A stretch of DNA of 64,000 bases. Origin: Hymenobacter sp. CRA2. Lineage in GTDB: Bacteria; Bacteroidota; Bacteroidia; Cytophagales; Hymenobacteraceae. The notes beneath the pieces are model-generated. The model was given only the letters and a program-made list of their open reading frames with translations. It had not been told where the DNA came from and ran no database searches. Where the stretch lies: NCBI RefSeq assembly GCF_002007105.1, contig NZ_MVBC01000008.1:217273-281272 (forward strand). The letters run 5' to 3'. Position 1 is the first letter of the stretch, and each line of letters begins with the position of its first letter. Made by a program: the position numbers and the translations under genes. Below, one piece after another: positions 45,117 through 52,701 of the stretch.

Positions 45117-46826
45117 ATGCAGCCAGTCATTCTCGGAATCAATTGCAGCGGATTTCACTCCTCGGCCTGCCTGCTCGGGGCCGATGGCCGCGTGCAGGTC
45201 GCCATTGCCGAGGAACGCCTCACGCGCCAGAAGCAGGACAAATCCTTTCCGCGCCAAGCCATTCGCTACTGCTGCGAGGCTGCCGGCATCGGGCTCGAGG
45301 AGGTAACGGACGTGTTTATCGGTTGGAACCCGGCGCCTTACCTGAGCCAGCCCTCCCAGGCGCTGGCCGACGCATTTCAGAACCGCGGCAAGCTGGCCCA
45401 GCTGGTGCTCAACGAACTTGCTGCCATGCAGGGCGGTGTCAGCGGCCTGAGCCAGGAGCTGCACCACGCCAACGGCCGCCGCACCCGCGTGCACTACGTC
45501 GACCACCACCACGCGCACTTCGCCAACGCCTTCGTGCCCGCGGGCTGGGCCGAGGCCGATGTGTTCGTGGCCGACGGTTTCGGCGAAACCACCACCGGCC
45601 TGATCGGCTCAGCCACCGGCACGAACCTGGAAGTGCTGGCCGCCAACCGCACGCCGCACTCCCTGGGCCTGTTTTACGCCGCTTTCACCGATTTCCTGGG
45701 CTTCCGGCCCAACAGCGACGAGTGGAAGATTATGGCCTTGGCGGCCCGCGGCAACTGGCGCACCTACTACGAGCAGCTGCGTCCGCTCATCAGCGTGCAG
45801 GGGCTGCAGTTTGAGCTGGATCTGCGCTACTTCGAGTTCTTCCTGTTTTTCACGCCGCACTACTACTCGCCCAAGCTGGTGGAGCTACTAGGCCCGCCGC
45901 TGACGCCCGGTGCCGAGCCCGGGCAGCGCGAGTACGACATCGTGGCCGCCGTGCAGCGCATCACCGAGGAAGTTGTGTTTGAGCTGCTACACAATCTGCA
46001 CGCCCGCACCGGCCGCCGCCGGCTGGTGCTCGGCGGCGGCGTGCTGATGAATTCCGTGCTCAACGGCAAGCTGCGCCAGCACACGCCCTACGAGGCCGTG
46101 TTCATCGGCGGCACCCCCGACGACACCGGCATCAGCGTCGGCAGCGCCCTCTACGGGCGGCACTTTGTGCTGGGCCACGCGCTGCCGGCTGCCGAGCCCA
46201 CGCGGCACAACTTCTTCGGCCGTGCGTATCCCGACGCCGCGCTGGAGCAGGAGCTGCAGCGCCGCCGCCTCAGCTACACCCGCCCCGCTGACATGGCTGC
46301 CGCCGCCGCCGAGCTGCTGCACGCCGGGCTGGTAATGGGCTGGTTTCAGGGGGGCTCCGAGCTGGGCCAGCGGGCCTTGGGCCACCGCAGCATCCTTGCC
46401 GACCCCACGCGTGCCGACATGAAAGCGCGCGTCAACGCCAGCATCAAGTACCGCGAAGCGTTTCGGCCATTCGCTCCAGCCGTGCCCGAGGAGCACCAAA
46501 CCGAATACTTCGACCTGCCCGCCGGCGAAACGGCCTACTTCATGGAAAAGGTCTTTTCGCTGCGCCCGGAAGCCCAGCGCCGCCTGCCGGCCGTCACCCA
46601 CGACGATGGCACCGGCCGCCTGCAAACCGTGGTAGCCGCCGATAACGAGCTGTTTCACCGCCTGCTCTTGCAGTTCGGCGCCCTGAGCGGCGTACCGGTG
46701 CTGCTCAATACCTCTTTCAACGTCAACGGCATGCCCTTGGTGGAGTCGCCGGCCGATGCGCTGGACTGCTACTTCGCTTCCGGACTCGACGCATTGGTGC
46801 TCGGGCCCTTTCTGCTGCGGAAGTAG
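45117..46826 (+). CDS. NodU/CmcH-family carbamoyltransferase
   Basis: 569 residues. The N-terminal ASKHA (Kae1-like) domain starts VILGINCSGFHSSACLL and carries the metal/nucleotide motif DHHHAHFANAF, then VFVADGFGETTTGLIG and LGGGVLMNSVLNGKL. The C-terminal carbamoyltransferase domain has GGSELGQRALGHRSILADP and LNTSFNVNGMPLVESP. Such enzymes carbamoylate hydroxyls on sugars, antibiotics or nodulation factors with carbamoyl phosphate and ATP. The acceptor is unknown; no sugar or polyketide genes lie close by. ATG 45117 is preferred over GTG 45108. Confidence 0.92.
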   Translation: MQPVILGINCSGFHSSACLLGADGRVQVAIAEERLTRQKQDKSFPRQAIRYCCEAAGIGLEEVTDVFIGWNPAPYLSQPSQALADAFQNRGKLAQLVLNELAAMQGGVSGLSQELHHANGRRTRVHYVDHHHAHFANAFVPAGWAEADVFVADGFGETTTGLIGSATGTNLEVLAANRTPHSLGLFYAAFTDFLGFRPNSDEWKIMALAARGNWRTYYEQLRPLISVQGLQFELDLRYFEFFLFFTPHYYSPKLVELLGPPLTPGAEPGQREYDIVAAVQRITEEVVFELLHNLHARTGRRRLVLGGGVLMNSVLNGKLRQHTPYEAVFIGGTPDDTGISVGSALYGRHFVLGHALPAAEPTRHNFFGRAYPDAALEQELQRRRLSYTRPADMAAAAAELLHAGLVMGWFQGGSELGQRALGHRSILADPTRADMKARVNASIKYREAFRPFAPAVPEEHQTEYFDLPAGETAYFMEKVFSLRPEAQRRLPAVTHDDGTGRLQTVVAADNELFHRLLLQFGALSGVPVLLNTSFNVNGMPLVESPADALDCYFASGLDALVLGPFLLRK

Positions 46827-46921
46827 AACTGTAGCAATTTGCCTGCTTCAAGTAATTAAAGTCCGCCTGTACGTGGTGAGTCTTATGGCCAAGGTCTCAT
46901 GCTCAGGTCGGCGCGTTGCGA

Positions 46922-47500
46922 ATGCCTCCGTCCACGAAAAAGCAGCCCGAATCCATCCCTCAGCCGGTGGCGCCCGTTAAAGCACGCATCAACTTTACCT
47001 CGCGTGCTATGGCTTCTTCTTCGGCTACCTGGAAATCTTTTGGCATGGGCGTAGTGGCGGGCATGCGCAGCATGACGGCGCCCGCGCTGCTCAGCAACGC
47101 ACTGCGCGACAACCCCTCCGGCCGTCTGGCGCACTCGTCGCTGCGCTGGATACAGTCCCAAGGGGTAGCACGTGGCCTGACGCTGCTGGCCGGGGCCGAA
47201 ATGGCCAGCGACAAGCTCCCCAACATGCCCGACCGCACCATAGCGCCGGTGCTCAGCGGCCGCGTGCTTTCGGGGGCGCTGGTCGGCGCCGTATTGCACA
47301 AGCTCGACCGAGGGAGCCTGCTGAAGGGGGCTGCCCTTGGTGGGCTGGGCGCGGTAGCCGGCTCGTTTGCCGCGCTGTACCTGCGCAAGCTCACGGCGGC
47401 GCGCACGCCCGTGCAAGAGCCCTGGACCGGCTTTATCGAAGATGCTCTGACGGTGGCCACCGGCAAAACAGTGCTCGGTAGCCACCTGCCCGGACATTAA
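46922..47500 (+). CDS. DUF4126-like membrane protein
   Basis: 192 residues. After a polar ~30-residue N-terminus comes a DUF4126-type region: FGMGVVAGMRSMTAPALLS, GAEMASDKLPNMPDRTIAPVLSGRVLSGALVGAV, and a Gly-rich last segment GAALGGLGAVAGSFAALYLR. These look like re-entrant or short membrane helices. Function is unknown. ATG 46922 is the first ATG; ATG 47009 (MASSSATW) may be the real start. It is convergent with the ATP-grasp gene. Confidence 0.78.
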   Translation: MPPSTKKQPESIPQPVAPVKARINFTSRAMASSSATWKSFGMGVVAGMRSMTAPALLSNALRDNPSGRLAHSSLRWIQSQGVARGLTLLAGAEMASDKLPNMPDRTIAPVLSGRVLSGALVGAVLHKLDRGSLLKGAALGGLGAVAGSFAALYLRKLTAARTPVQEPWTGFIEDALTVATGKTVLGSHLPGH

Positions 47501-47552
47501 TCCGGCAAGCGTAGCTAGTTGCTGCATCGGCGGTCAGCCGATCAAGCCGGGC

Positions 47553-48587
47553 TTAGCGAAAAAAGCTGCGCGGCGCGTGCACCGTCGTCGGGCCTTTGGC
47601 TCGTGCGACGGGCGGGTGGTCGTTGGCAATCAGCCACTGGGCAATGCGCTGCTCCAGGCGGTAATGGCATTGGTGTGAGGGCGACAGGTACTGCCCCACG
47701 GGGTTCACGTCGAGGAAAGCATACTCGCCGGTGGGCGTGCGCAGCAGGTCCAGCGAGCCGGTGCGCAGCCGCGCGGCCCGCATGAAGTTGCGGATGCGCA
47801 TGGCAATGGTGGTCGACAGCTGGTAGGGAACCACTTGCGTTGGCGGGGCGCCGTACAGCTCGCTGAGGGAAGCTACCGATGCGTCGCCGTCGCTCAGCGG
47901 CTCATTCAGAATAGCCGTGGCGTAGCACGAGCCGTCGAGGTAAAATACGCGCAGCTCGTAGGCAGCTTCCAGGCGGGCGTGTACCAGCGTGGGCAGAAAC
48001 TGGTCGGGCAATTCTTCGAGCTCGGCCGCGCTGATCTGGGCCGGCAGCGCCGCGGTTTCAATCGACGGTTCGGGAAACAAATCGTTGGTTTCGGCGGCTT
48101 TGGTTACGAGCTGGTCGTTGTTGGCCGCCAGAAATACCCGTAGGTCGGCCTTGGTGCTGAGCACTTGCGCATTGGGCGTTAGGAGCCCGCTGCGCTGGGC
48201 TAGCTGCAGGGTAGCCAGCTTGTTGTGGGCCTGGTGCAGAGCGGGATAGTTCGGCAGCCACAGCTTGTTGCGCAGCACATCGAAGAGTAACTGAGCCAGG
48301 TGGGACGAATCGGCGGTGTGCTGAGCGCCGGCCGCGGCGGGAGCGGCCGTCAGGGCGTCCCCAAAAAAATCGAAAAACCGCCGGTACCACACCACGTGCA
48401 CCTGCTCGCGCAGGCTGATGCCGTTGATCAGAATGTCCCCGCGAGTCGCATCGATAACCCATGAGCGCGGCATGTCGACCAGGTCGGCGCTGCTGATGCG
48501 CAGGAAGCTAGCGCCGTACGCGCGCAACCACTCGAGCACGGGCTCAGGGCCTTGTTCGTCGTCGGGGGGGCTGAGAACCAGAATCAT
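47553..48587 (-). CDS. GwsG-like ATP-grasp peptide-modifying enzyme
   Basis: 344 residues of the RimK/MvdD-like ATP-grasp group. Features: N-terminal MILVLSPPDDEQGPEPVLEWL and VVWYRRFFDFFG, typical of peptide-maturing ATP-grasp enzymes of the GwsG and graspetide kind; NKLATLQLAQRSGLLTPNAQ; the ATP-binding Lys in QLVTKAAE; and EYAFLDVNPVGQYL near the C-terminus with the metal-binding Asp/Asn. Related enzymes make ester or amide links between side chains of a ribosomal peptide. The usual SPASM partner GwsS is absent. It begins 35 bases after the acyltransferase gene and shares its strand with the peptide gene at 50234. Confidence 0.85.
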   Translation of the reverse strand: MILVLSPPDDEQGPEPVLEWLRAYGASFLRISSADLVDMPRSWVIDATRGDILINGISLREQVHVVWYRRFFDFFGDALTAAPAAAGAQHTADSSHLAQLLFDVLRNKLWLPNYPALHQAHNKLATLQLAQRSGLLTPNAQVLSTKADLRVFLAANNDQLVTKAAETNDLFPEPSIETAALPAQISAAELEELPDQFLPTLVHARLEAAYELRVFYLDGSCYATAILNEPLSDGDASVASLSELYGAPPTQVVPYQLSTTIAMRIRNFMRAARLRTGSLDLLRTPTGEYAFLDVNPVGQYLSPSHQCHYRLEQRIAQWLIANDHPPVARAKGPTTVHAPRSFFR

Positions 48588-48622
48588 AATCAGGCGGCAA
48601 GGAACTCACGGAAAGCGGAGCT

Positions 48623-49843
48623 TCAGGAGCGGCGGGCGGCGGGTATCAGCACCTGCCGGCTCCATAAATCCCGAAAAAGCGGGGCCATGGCCAAGCGTTG
48701 ATGCACTTCTAGGGGCAAGCTGTCGAGCTGCTGTAGCAGCGTGGCCAGCTTGTCGGAAATGCCAAACGTCTGGTAAGTCAATCGATCAAATAGCTGCGGA
48801 CCTTCGGCGTGGGCGAACAGGCCGTAGCGGGCCGTATGGAAAGCCAGCGGGCCGGTCAGCTCTTCCGGGGCCGGGCTGGGTAGCGGCGGGTGCTGCTCGC
48901 GCAAGCCGTGCACATCGGCAAAGTGGTGCATGTACAACCAGCCTTCCCACTGCTCGGGGTAGCGGCGCACCGTCGGCTCCAGCAACCCGAACAGGTGACG
49001 GGTGGTATCGACGGCGAATTGCTCACGCGGCAGAGCCTGGTCGGGCTCGATGGCCGGAAAAAAATGCGTTTCCAGCTCGTCGGCGCTGTGGCGAAACGAC
49101 ACGAGTGGCACGATAGGCGTGCCCGTGAGGTGAGCCAGAAAGGCAATGCCCTTGCGTGCGTAGATGCGGCCGTGCAGAAAGGGAATCAGCGCCAGCTTGT
49201 CGTCCTGCCGGTGCATGCCGCCTACGCCGGTGTTGCCGTCGAGGTAAAACAGCAGGCTGCGGCCGGCTTTTACCTCACGCATCATCTGCCGGCCGATGCT
49301 CGGCGACTCCGCGTCGAGCAGGCGGAACTCGCCGCCTTGGAAAGCCGGGTTTTGGGCGCGCAACTGCTCAAACTTCTCGCCCTGCTGCTCCAGCGTGGCC
49401 CGGTCGACGACCAGGGTGAACCGCACCTGGTGGCGCAGCAGGAAATGGTGAATGACGCGGTAGGAGCCCAGGTGGAACGTGCAGAACACGCGCGGCCGCT
49501 GGTGCACATCGGCCAAAAACGACGTATCGCCGGTGAAACGGGTTAGAAAATAGGCCAGGTCTTCGCCTTCGTCCAGCGAAGCCCAGTCGCGGTGGCGCAG
49601 CACGTGCTCGTAGAAGGCCGCGTCGGTGCTGGGGTAGTCGGGCAGGTAGTTGCGGCGGTTGGCCGAGCACAGCAGGTAGTTGTGCGAGGGTAGGCCGCCG
49701 GGGGCCTGGCTGCGCGCCCCGTCGGCCTGTTCCCGTGAACGAGCTGTCATGGCTGCCACCCGCGCGAGGTAGGCCTCGCGCGGGGTAGCCGTGTCAGGCT
49801 CGACGTCGGGCAACGCCGAAGGGGTGAGGGCAGCGGTTTTCAT
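48623..49843 (-). CDS. LPLAT (lipid A acyltransferase-like) protein
   Basis: 406 residues. The core resembles HtrB/LpxL-type acyltransferases: FCTFHLGSYRVIHHFLLRH holds the H-x4-type motif although the usual Asp is not present (HLGSYR), then LLFYLDGNTGVGGMHRQDDK and GIAFLAHLTGTPIVPLVSFR. A catalytic His is present; the acidic partner is uncertain. No N-terminal membrane segment is visible, unlike LpxL. It lies between the peptide gene and the ATP-grasp gene in the same direction, so it may acylate the peptide; that is inference. ATG 49843 is preferred over a TTG at 49888. Confidence 0.8.
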   Translation of the reverse strand: MKTAALTPSALPDVEPDTATPREAYLARVAAMTARSREQADGARSQAPGGLPSHNYLLCSANRRNYLPDYPSTDAAFYEHVLRHRDWASLDEGEDLAYFLTRFTGDTSFLADVHQRPRVFCTFHLGSYRVIHHFLLRHQVRFTLVVDRATLEQQGEKFEQLRAQNPAFQGGEFRLLDAESPSIGRQMMREVKAGRSLLFYLDGNTGVGGMHRQDDKLALIPFLHGRIYARKGIAFLAHLTGTPIVPLVSFRHSADELETHFFPAIEPDQALPREQFAVDTTRHLFGLLEPTVRRYPEQWEGWLYMHHFADVHGLREQHPPLPSPAPEELTGPLAFHTARYGLFAHAEGPQLFDRLTYQTFGISDKLATLLQQLDSLPLEVHQRLAMAPLFRDLWSRQVLIPAARRS

Positions 49844-50233
49844 AGCGCAGAAAGGCGGAACGGGGTACACAGCCCAAACTCGTTTCAAAGAAGCTGATTA
49901 GCCTCTGACGCCGTCTGGGCGGTGCAAGAGCGTACTTCGAAGATGCGGCTCCTTTTGAAGCGGCCCCGTCGCTTTCCGATGAAGTCAAAGAAAATTCGCT
50001 TTAACCGGTGGAAAACCCGGTCGAGCTGACTCGCTTTTTCGCGGCGTTTGCCCTGCGGAGGCTACTTGCACGGCGGTGGCAGCTTCGGTGAGCCGGGCTT
50101 GTGGCCGATTGCCGCCGGTAAAACGCATACGTGCGGCAGCTGGCCCCTTATACACCAAACGCCCGGCGCTGTAAGGCGTCGGGCGTGGTATGCAATTTAA
50201 TGACTGGTAGCGGTTTAGCGCTGGTGGGCCGTC
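49844..50233. other. Gap between the peptide gene and the acyltransferase gene
   Basis: 390 bases with no convincing gene. A 64-codon minus-strand frame at 49794-49988 overlaps the acyltransferase start and is rich in Ser/Arg with no pattern. The peptide-proximal end carries the hairpin at 50159-50186. The gap may be a long leader for the downstream genes. Confidence 0.5.
50159..50186 (-). terminator. Hairpin after the peptide gene
   Basis: ACGCCCG (50159-50165) pairs with CGGGCGT (50180-50186), with inner GC pairs; on the minus strand it ends in TTTGG. It lies 48 bases past the peptide stop and could make the peptide more abundant than the enzymes. Confidence 0.6.
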
Positions 50234-50389
50234 TTACAGAGGGTCCGGCGAAAAGCACTTGATGATGATGTCAGCTACCGACGACAGCACAAGGCTTTCT
50301 TCTAACTCCGCAATAAGCGACTCGGCCATGCCGAGCACCGGAGTAGAGGCGGAAGAGGGCAACAACGCAATAGAGTCAAGGTGGCTCAT
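50234..50389 (-). CDS. Candidate 51-residue precursor peptide
   Basis: A short frame from ATG 50389 to TAA 50234. The first ~20 residues are neutral (MSHLDSIALLPSSAST, then PVLGM). The middle is acidic and helical (AESLIAELEESLVLSS), like RiPP leader peptides recognised by maturases. The C-terminus ADIIIKCFSPDPL has Ser, Lys, Cys and Asp that ATP-grasp ligases could cross-link. ATG 50329 (MAESLIAEL) would give a 31-residue form. It lies upstream of the acyltransferase and ATP-grasp genes on the same strand and has a hairpin just after it. No homologue was compared, so this is a prediction. Confidence 0.55.
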   Translation of the reverse strand: MSHLDSIALLPSSASTPVLGMAESLIAELEESLVLSSVADIIIKCFSPDPL

Positions 50390-50659
50390 AGTGGTATTTT
50401 TGCTAGGTGAAACGCGTGTACTGGGGAAAGAGCTACGATGGTGTCGCGGCGGCTTCGGACACCCGAAAGTTCTGCATAAAATCCGGCCCTTGCAATAGGC
50501 CCATTAGCCTAATTTGCATACTGTCAGAAGGGTAACATAGAGCGAGGCTCTGGGTTTAGTAATGCGTTTTTATAAGTATAAATCAGTTTAGCAGCTGGTG
50601 AGCTTAACGCCCGGGCTGAAGCCAAATTTGTGTTTGCCCAAGCGCACGGCGACTAGCTG

Positions 50660-51454
50660 CTAGCTTTCCAGCCACTTGCGGAATTCGGGCGTCTGTGCCG
50701 TGCTGGTAACCAGCGCGGCGTCGCTGTTTTTCATTTTCACCGAAAGACGGTTATTGAAGTACGGCTCCACTTTCTCTACGTACTCGATGTTGACCAACTC
50801 CGAGCGGTTGATGCGAAAAAAACGGTTCGGGTCGAGTTGGCGCTCCAGGTCGGTGAGCGTGCCGGTAAGGGGGTAGCGCGTGGACTGCTTATCGGTGGCA
50901 AACACCACGCCTTCGTCGGCCTGCAGGTACATCACGTCGTCGACGGGCAGAATATACAGGCCGTTGCGCATGCGCACGGAAAAGCGCTGCTTGTAGGCAC
51001 GCGCGTTTTGCTGCAGCGCCCGGCTCAGCTCCTGCACCAGGGCTTCGTTGAGGCCGGCGGGCGCCGCCGGGGCACTCGGAACCGCCTGCGTGAAGCTGGT
51101 GCGCAGCGCATCGTACTTAGCCAGGGTTTCCTGAAACTGCTGCCCGTCGTAGGGCTTCAGCAGGTACGCAATGCCGTTGACCTTGAAGGCCTGCAGCAGA
51201 AACTGGTCGTAGGCCGTGACGAAGATGATGGGGCAGGTGATGCGCACCTGGCTGTAGAGCGTGAATACGTTGCCGTCGAGCAGCTCGATGTCGGAGAAAA
51301 TCAGGTCCGGCATCGGGTTCTGCTGAAACCAGTCTAGGGCCTTGCCCACGCTTTTGAGCACGCCGGCCACGGTGGCCTGCGGCGCGTATTCGCGCAGGAA
51401 CTGGGTGGTTTGGCGGGCGGTCCACTCTTCGTCTTCGATGATCAGAACATTCAT
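50660..51454 (-). CDS. LytTR-family response regulator
   Basis: 264 residues. Receiver domain (residues 1-120) with acidic pocket EDEE (residues 7-10), phosphoacceptor Asp55 in LIFSDIELLDG, and LLKPYD. A linker is followed by a LytTR DNA-binding domain (about 165-262): RFSVRMRNGLYILPVDDVMYLQADEGVV, TDLERQLDPNRFFRINRSELVN. It should be activated by the adjacent LytS-like kinase. ATG 51454 starts the receiver domain; the frame extends 40 codons further into a repeat-rich gap. Confidence 0.93.
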   Translation of the reverse strand: MNVLIIEDEEWTARQTTQFLREYAPQATVAGVLKSVGKALDWFQQNPMPDLIFSDIELLDGNVFTLYSQVRITCPIIFVTAYDQFLLQAFKVNGIAYLLKPYDGQQFQETLAKYDALRTSFTQAVPSAPAAPAGLNEALVQELSRALQQNARAYKQRFSVRMRNGLYILPVDDVMYLQADEGVVFATDKQSTRYPLTGTLTDLERQLDPNRFFRINRSELVNIEYVEKVEPYFNNRLSVKMKNSDAALVTSTAQTPEFRKWLES

Positions 51455-51507
51455 GGCGGCAAGGGTAAGGCAAGGCGAAGCTAAGGAGTAGCGGCGAGGC
51501 ACCGGCG

Positions 51508-51665
51508 GGCCGGCCGCTTCCGAAAGCGGGGCCGAAACATCTCTGCCGGGTTCGTCCGAGGTTTTCTCACTCACTGACGTTTCCGACTACTGTCGGCAGA
51601 GATGCCGGGCTTGCGCCCGCCCCCGCAGGGGTTCGGCCTGCTTTCGGAGCCGGGTAGGGCCGGCC
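51508..51665. repeat. Long imperfect inverted repeat between kinase and regulator genes
   Basis: The arms share GGCCGGCC, a GC-rich block (CCGAAAGC ... GGCCGAA) and CATCTCTGCCG in the left arm (51538-51548) with CGGCAGAGATG (51594-51604) in the right. The right arm carries an extra GC-rich stretch of about 30 bases (within 51605-51632). A smaller CCGCTT-CCGA-AAGCGG stem lies at 51514-51529. It could attenuate or stabilise the mRNA. Confidence 0.55.
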
Positions 51666-52693
51666 TAGTTCCATTCCTTGATGACGGGCACGAGGACTTC
51701 AAAAAAACCGTCGCGGTACACCTGCATTTCCTTGTTGGAGAGAATCTTGTAGCGCTCCTGTAGGTTCAGCAGCCCCGTGCCGGTCGATTCTACCGGCGTG
51801 AGCTTGGGCCGGATCTTGTTGCTCACCGACACCGTGTCTTCGCCCACGCTGATGACGATGGCCAGCGGACTGTCCTCGTCGCCGCGGTTGTGCTTGATGG
51901 CGTTTTCTACCAGGATCTGCAGGGTGGCCGGCACCACGAAGCGGCCATCCAGGTTGGCCTCGGTCAGCATCACCTTATGAAAGGAGTAGGCCTCGCCGAA
52001 GCGGTGGTGCAGCAGGTAGATGTACTCGTCGACGAACTTCAGCTCCTCGGCCAGGGACACGAAGTCGTCGTCCTTGTGGCGGATGAGGTAGCGGTACAGG
52101 GCCGAAAAGCAACTCAGGTAGTGGCTGGCAATCTGCTTGTCCTGCTGAATGAGGGCGTACAGAATGTTGAGGTTGTTGAAGAGAAAGTGCGGGTCGATCT
52201 GGGCTTTCAGTGACTTCAGCTCGCTCTCGGTCTGGGCTTTGTGGGCCAGTAGCAGGCGCCGTTGCATATCGAAGTAGCCCTTGCCGACGAGCATCACGCC
52301 CAGCATGCCGTAGCTCTGCCCGTGCCGGATGATGCTGCTGATGAACAAGGCAGGCGTCCAGAAAATGGGCGTGCCCAGAATCAGCCCGTAGCCCACCTTG
52401 TAGAGCACGCCGCTCAGCAGCAGAAACACCGGAATCAGTGGCAGCGACACCAACCGGGTGCGCGGCTCCATTACCAGGGGCAAAAAGCCGAATACAATAA
52501 AGTACACCGCCATGGTATCGAGCACGATGTTGTAGGCCATGGCCCCGATGGCGCGCAGCCAGTCGTACTCCACCACGTAGCTGGGGAAAATGACCAGCAA
52601 GGCCACCAGCCAGTAGGCGGCTGTGACCTGCAGATCGGAGCGGAGCGGATGCGTGAGAAAGGTCTTCATGGGCGGGCGCGCACGGTCAGGCAT
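51665..52693 (-). CDS. LytS-type sensor histidine kinase
   Basis: 342 residues. Four membrane segments lie in the first ~130 residues, then a short coiled linker and the His_kinase domain with LKAQIDPHFLFNNLNILYAL, the phosphoacceptor His in DPHFLFNN. The ATPase domain has LQILVENAIKHN and GTGLLNLQERYKIL. It should phosphorylate the LytTR regulator encoded just downstream. It starts eight bases after the receptor gene stops, so the receptor, kinase and regulator form one operon. ATG 52669 is a possible later start. Confidence 0.93.
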   Translation of the reverse strand: MPDRARPPMKTFLTHPLRSDLQVTAAYWLVALLVIFPSYVVEYDWLRAIGAMAYNIVLDTMAVYFIVFGFLPLVMEPRTRLVSLPLIPVFLLLSGVLYKVGYGLILGTPIFWTPALFISSIIRHGQSYGMLGVMLVGKGYFDMQRRLLLAHKAQTESELKSLKAQIDPHFLFNNLNILYALIQQDKQIASHYLSCFSALYRYLIRHKDDDFVSLAEELKFVDEYIYLLHHRFGEAYSFHKVMLTEANLDGRFVVPATLQILVENAIKHNRGDEDSPLAIVISVGEDTVSVSNKIRPKLTPVESTGTGLLNLQERYKILSNKEMQVYRDGFFEVLVPVIKEWN

Positions 52694-52701
52694 CGGGTAA
52701 G

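Noticed and set aside
49794..49988. 64-codon minus-strand frame before the acyltransferase gene, considered as a second precursor peptide
   Set aside because: It overlaps the acyltransferase start, is Arg/Ser-rich throughout and lacks a leader-core layout.
50259..50498. 79-codon plus-strand frame starting MMMMSATDD
   Set aside because: It is antisense to the candidate precursor peptide, starts with four Met from a repeated ATG run, and has no domain or plausible leader.
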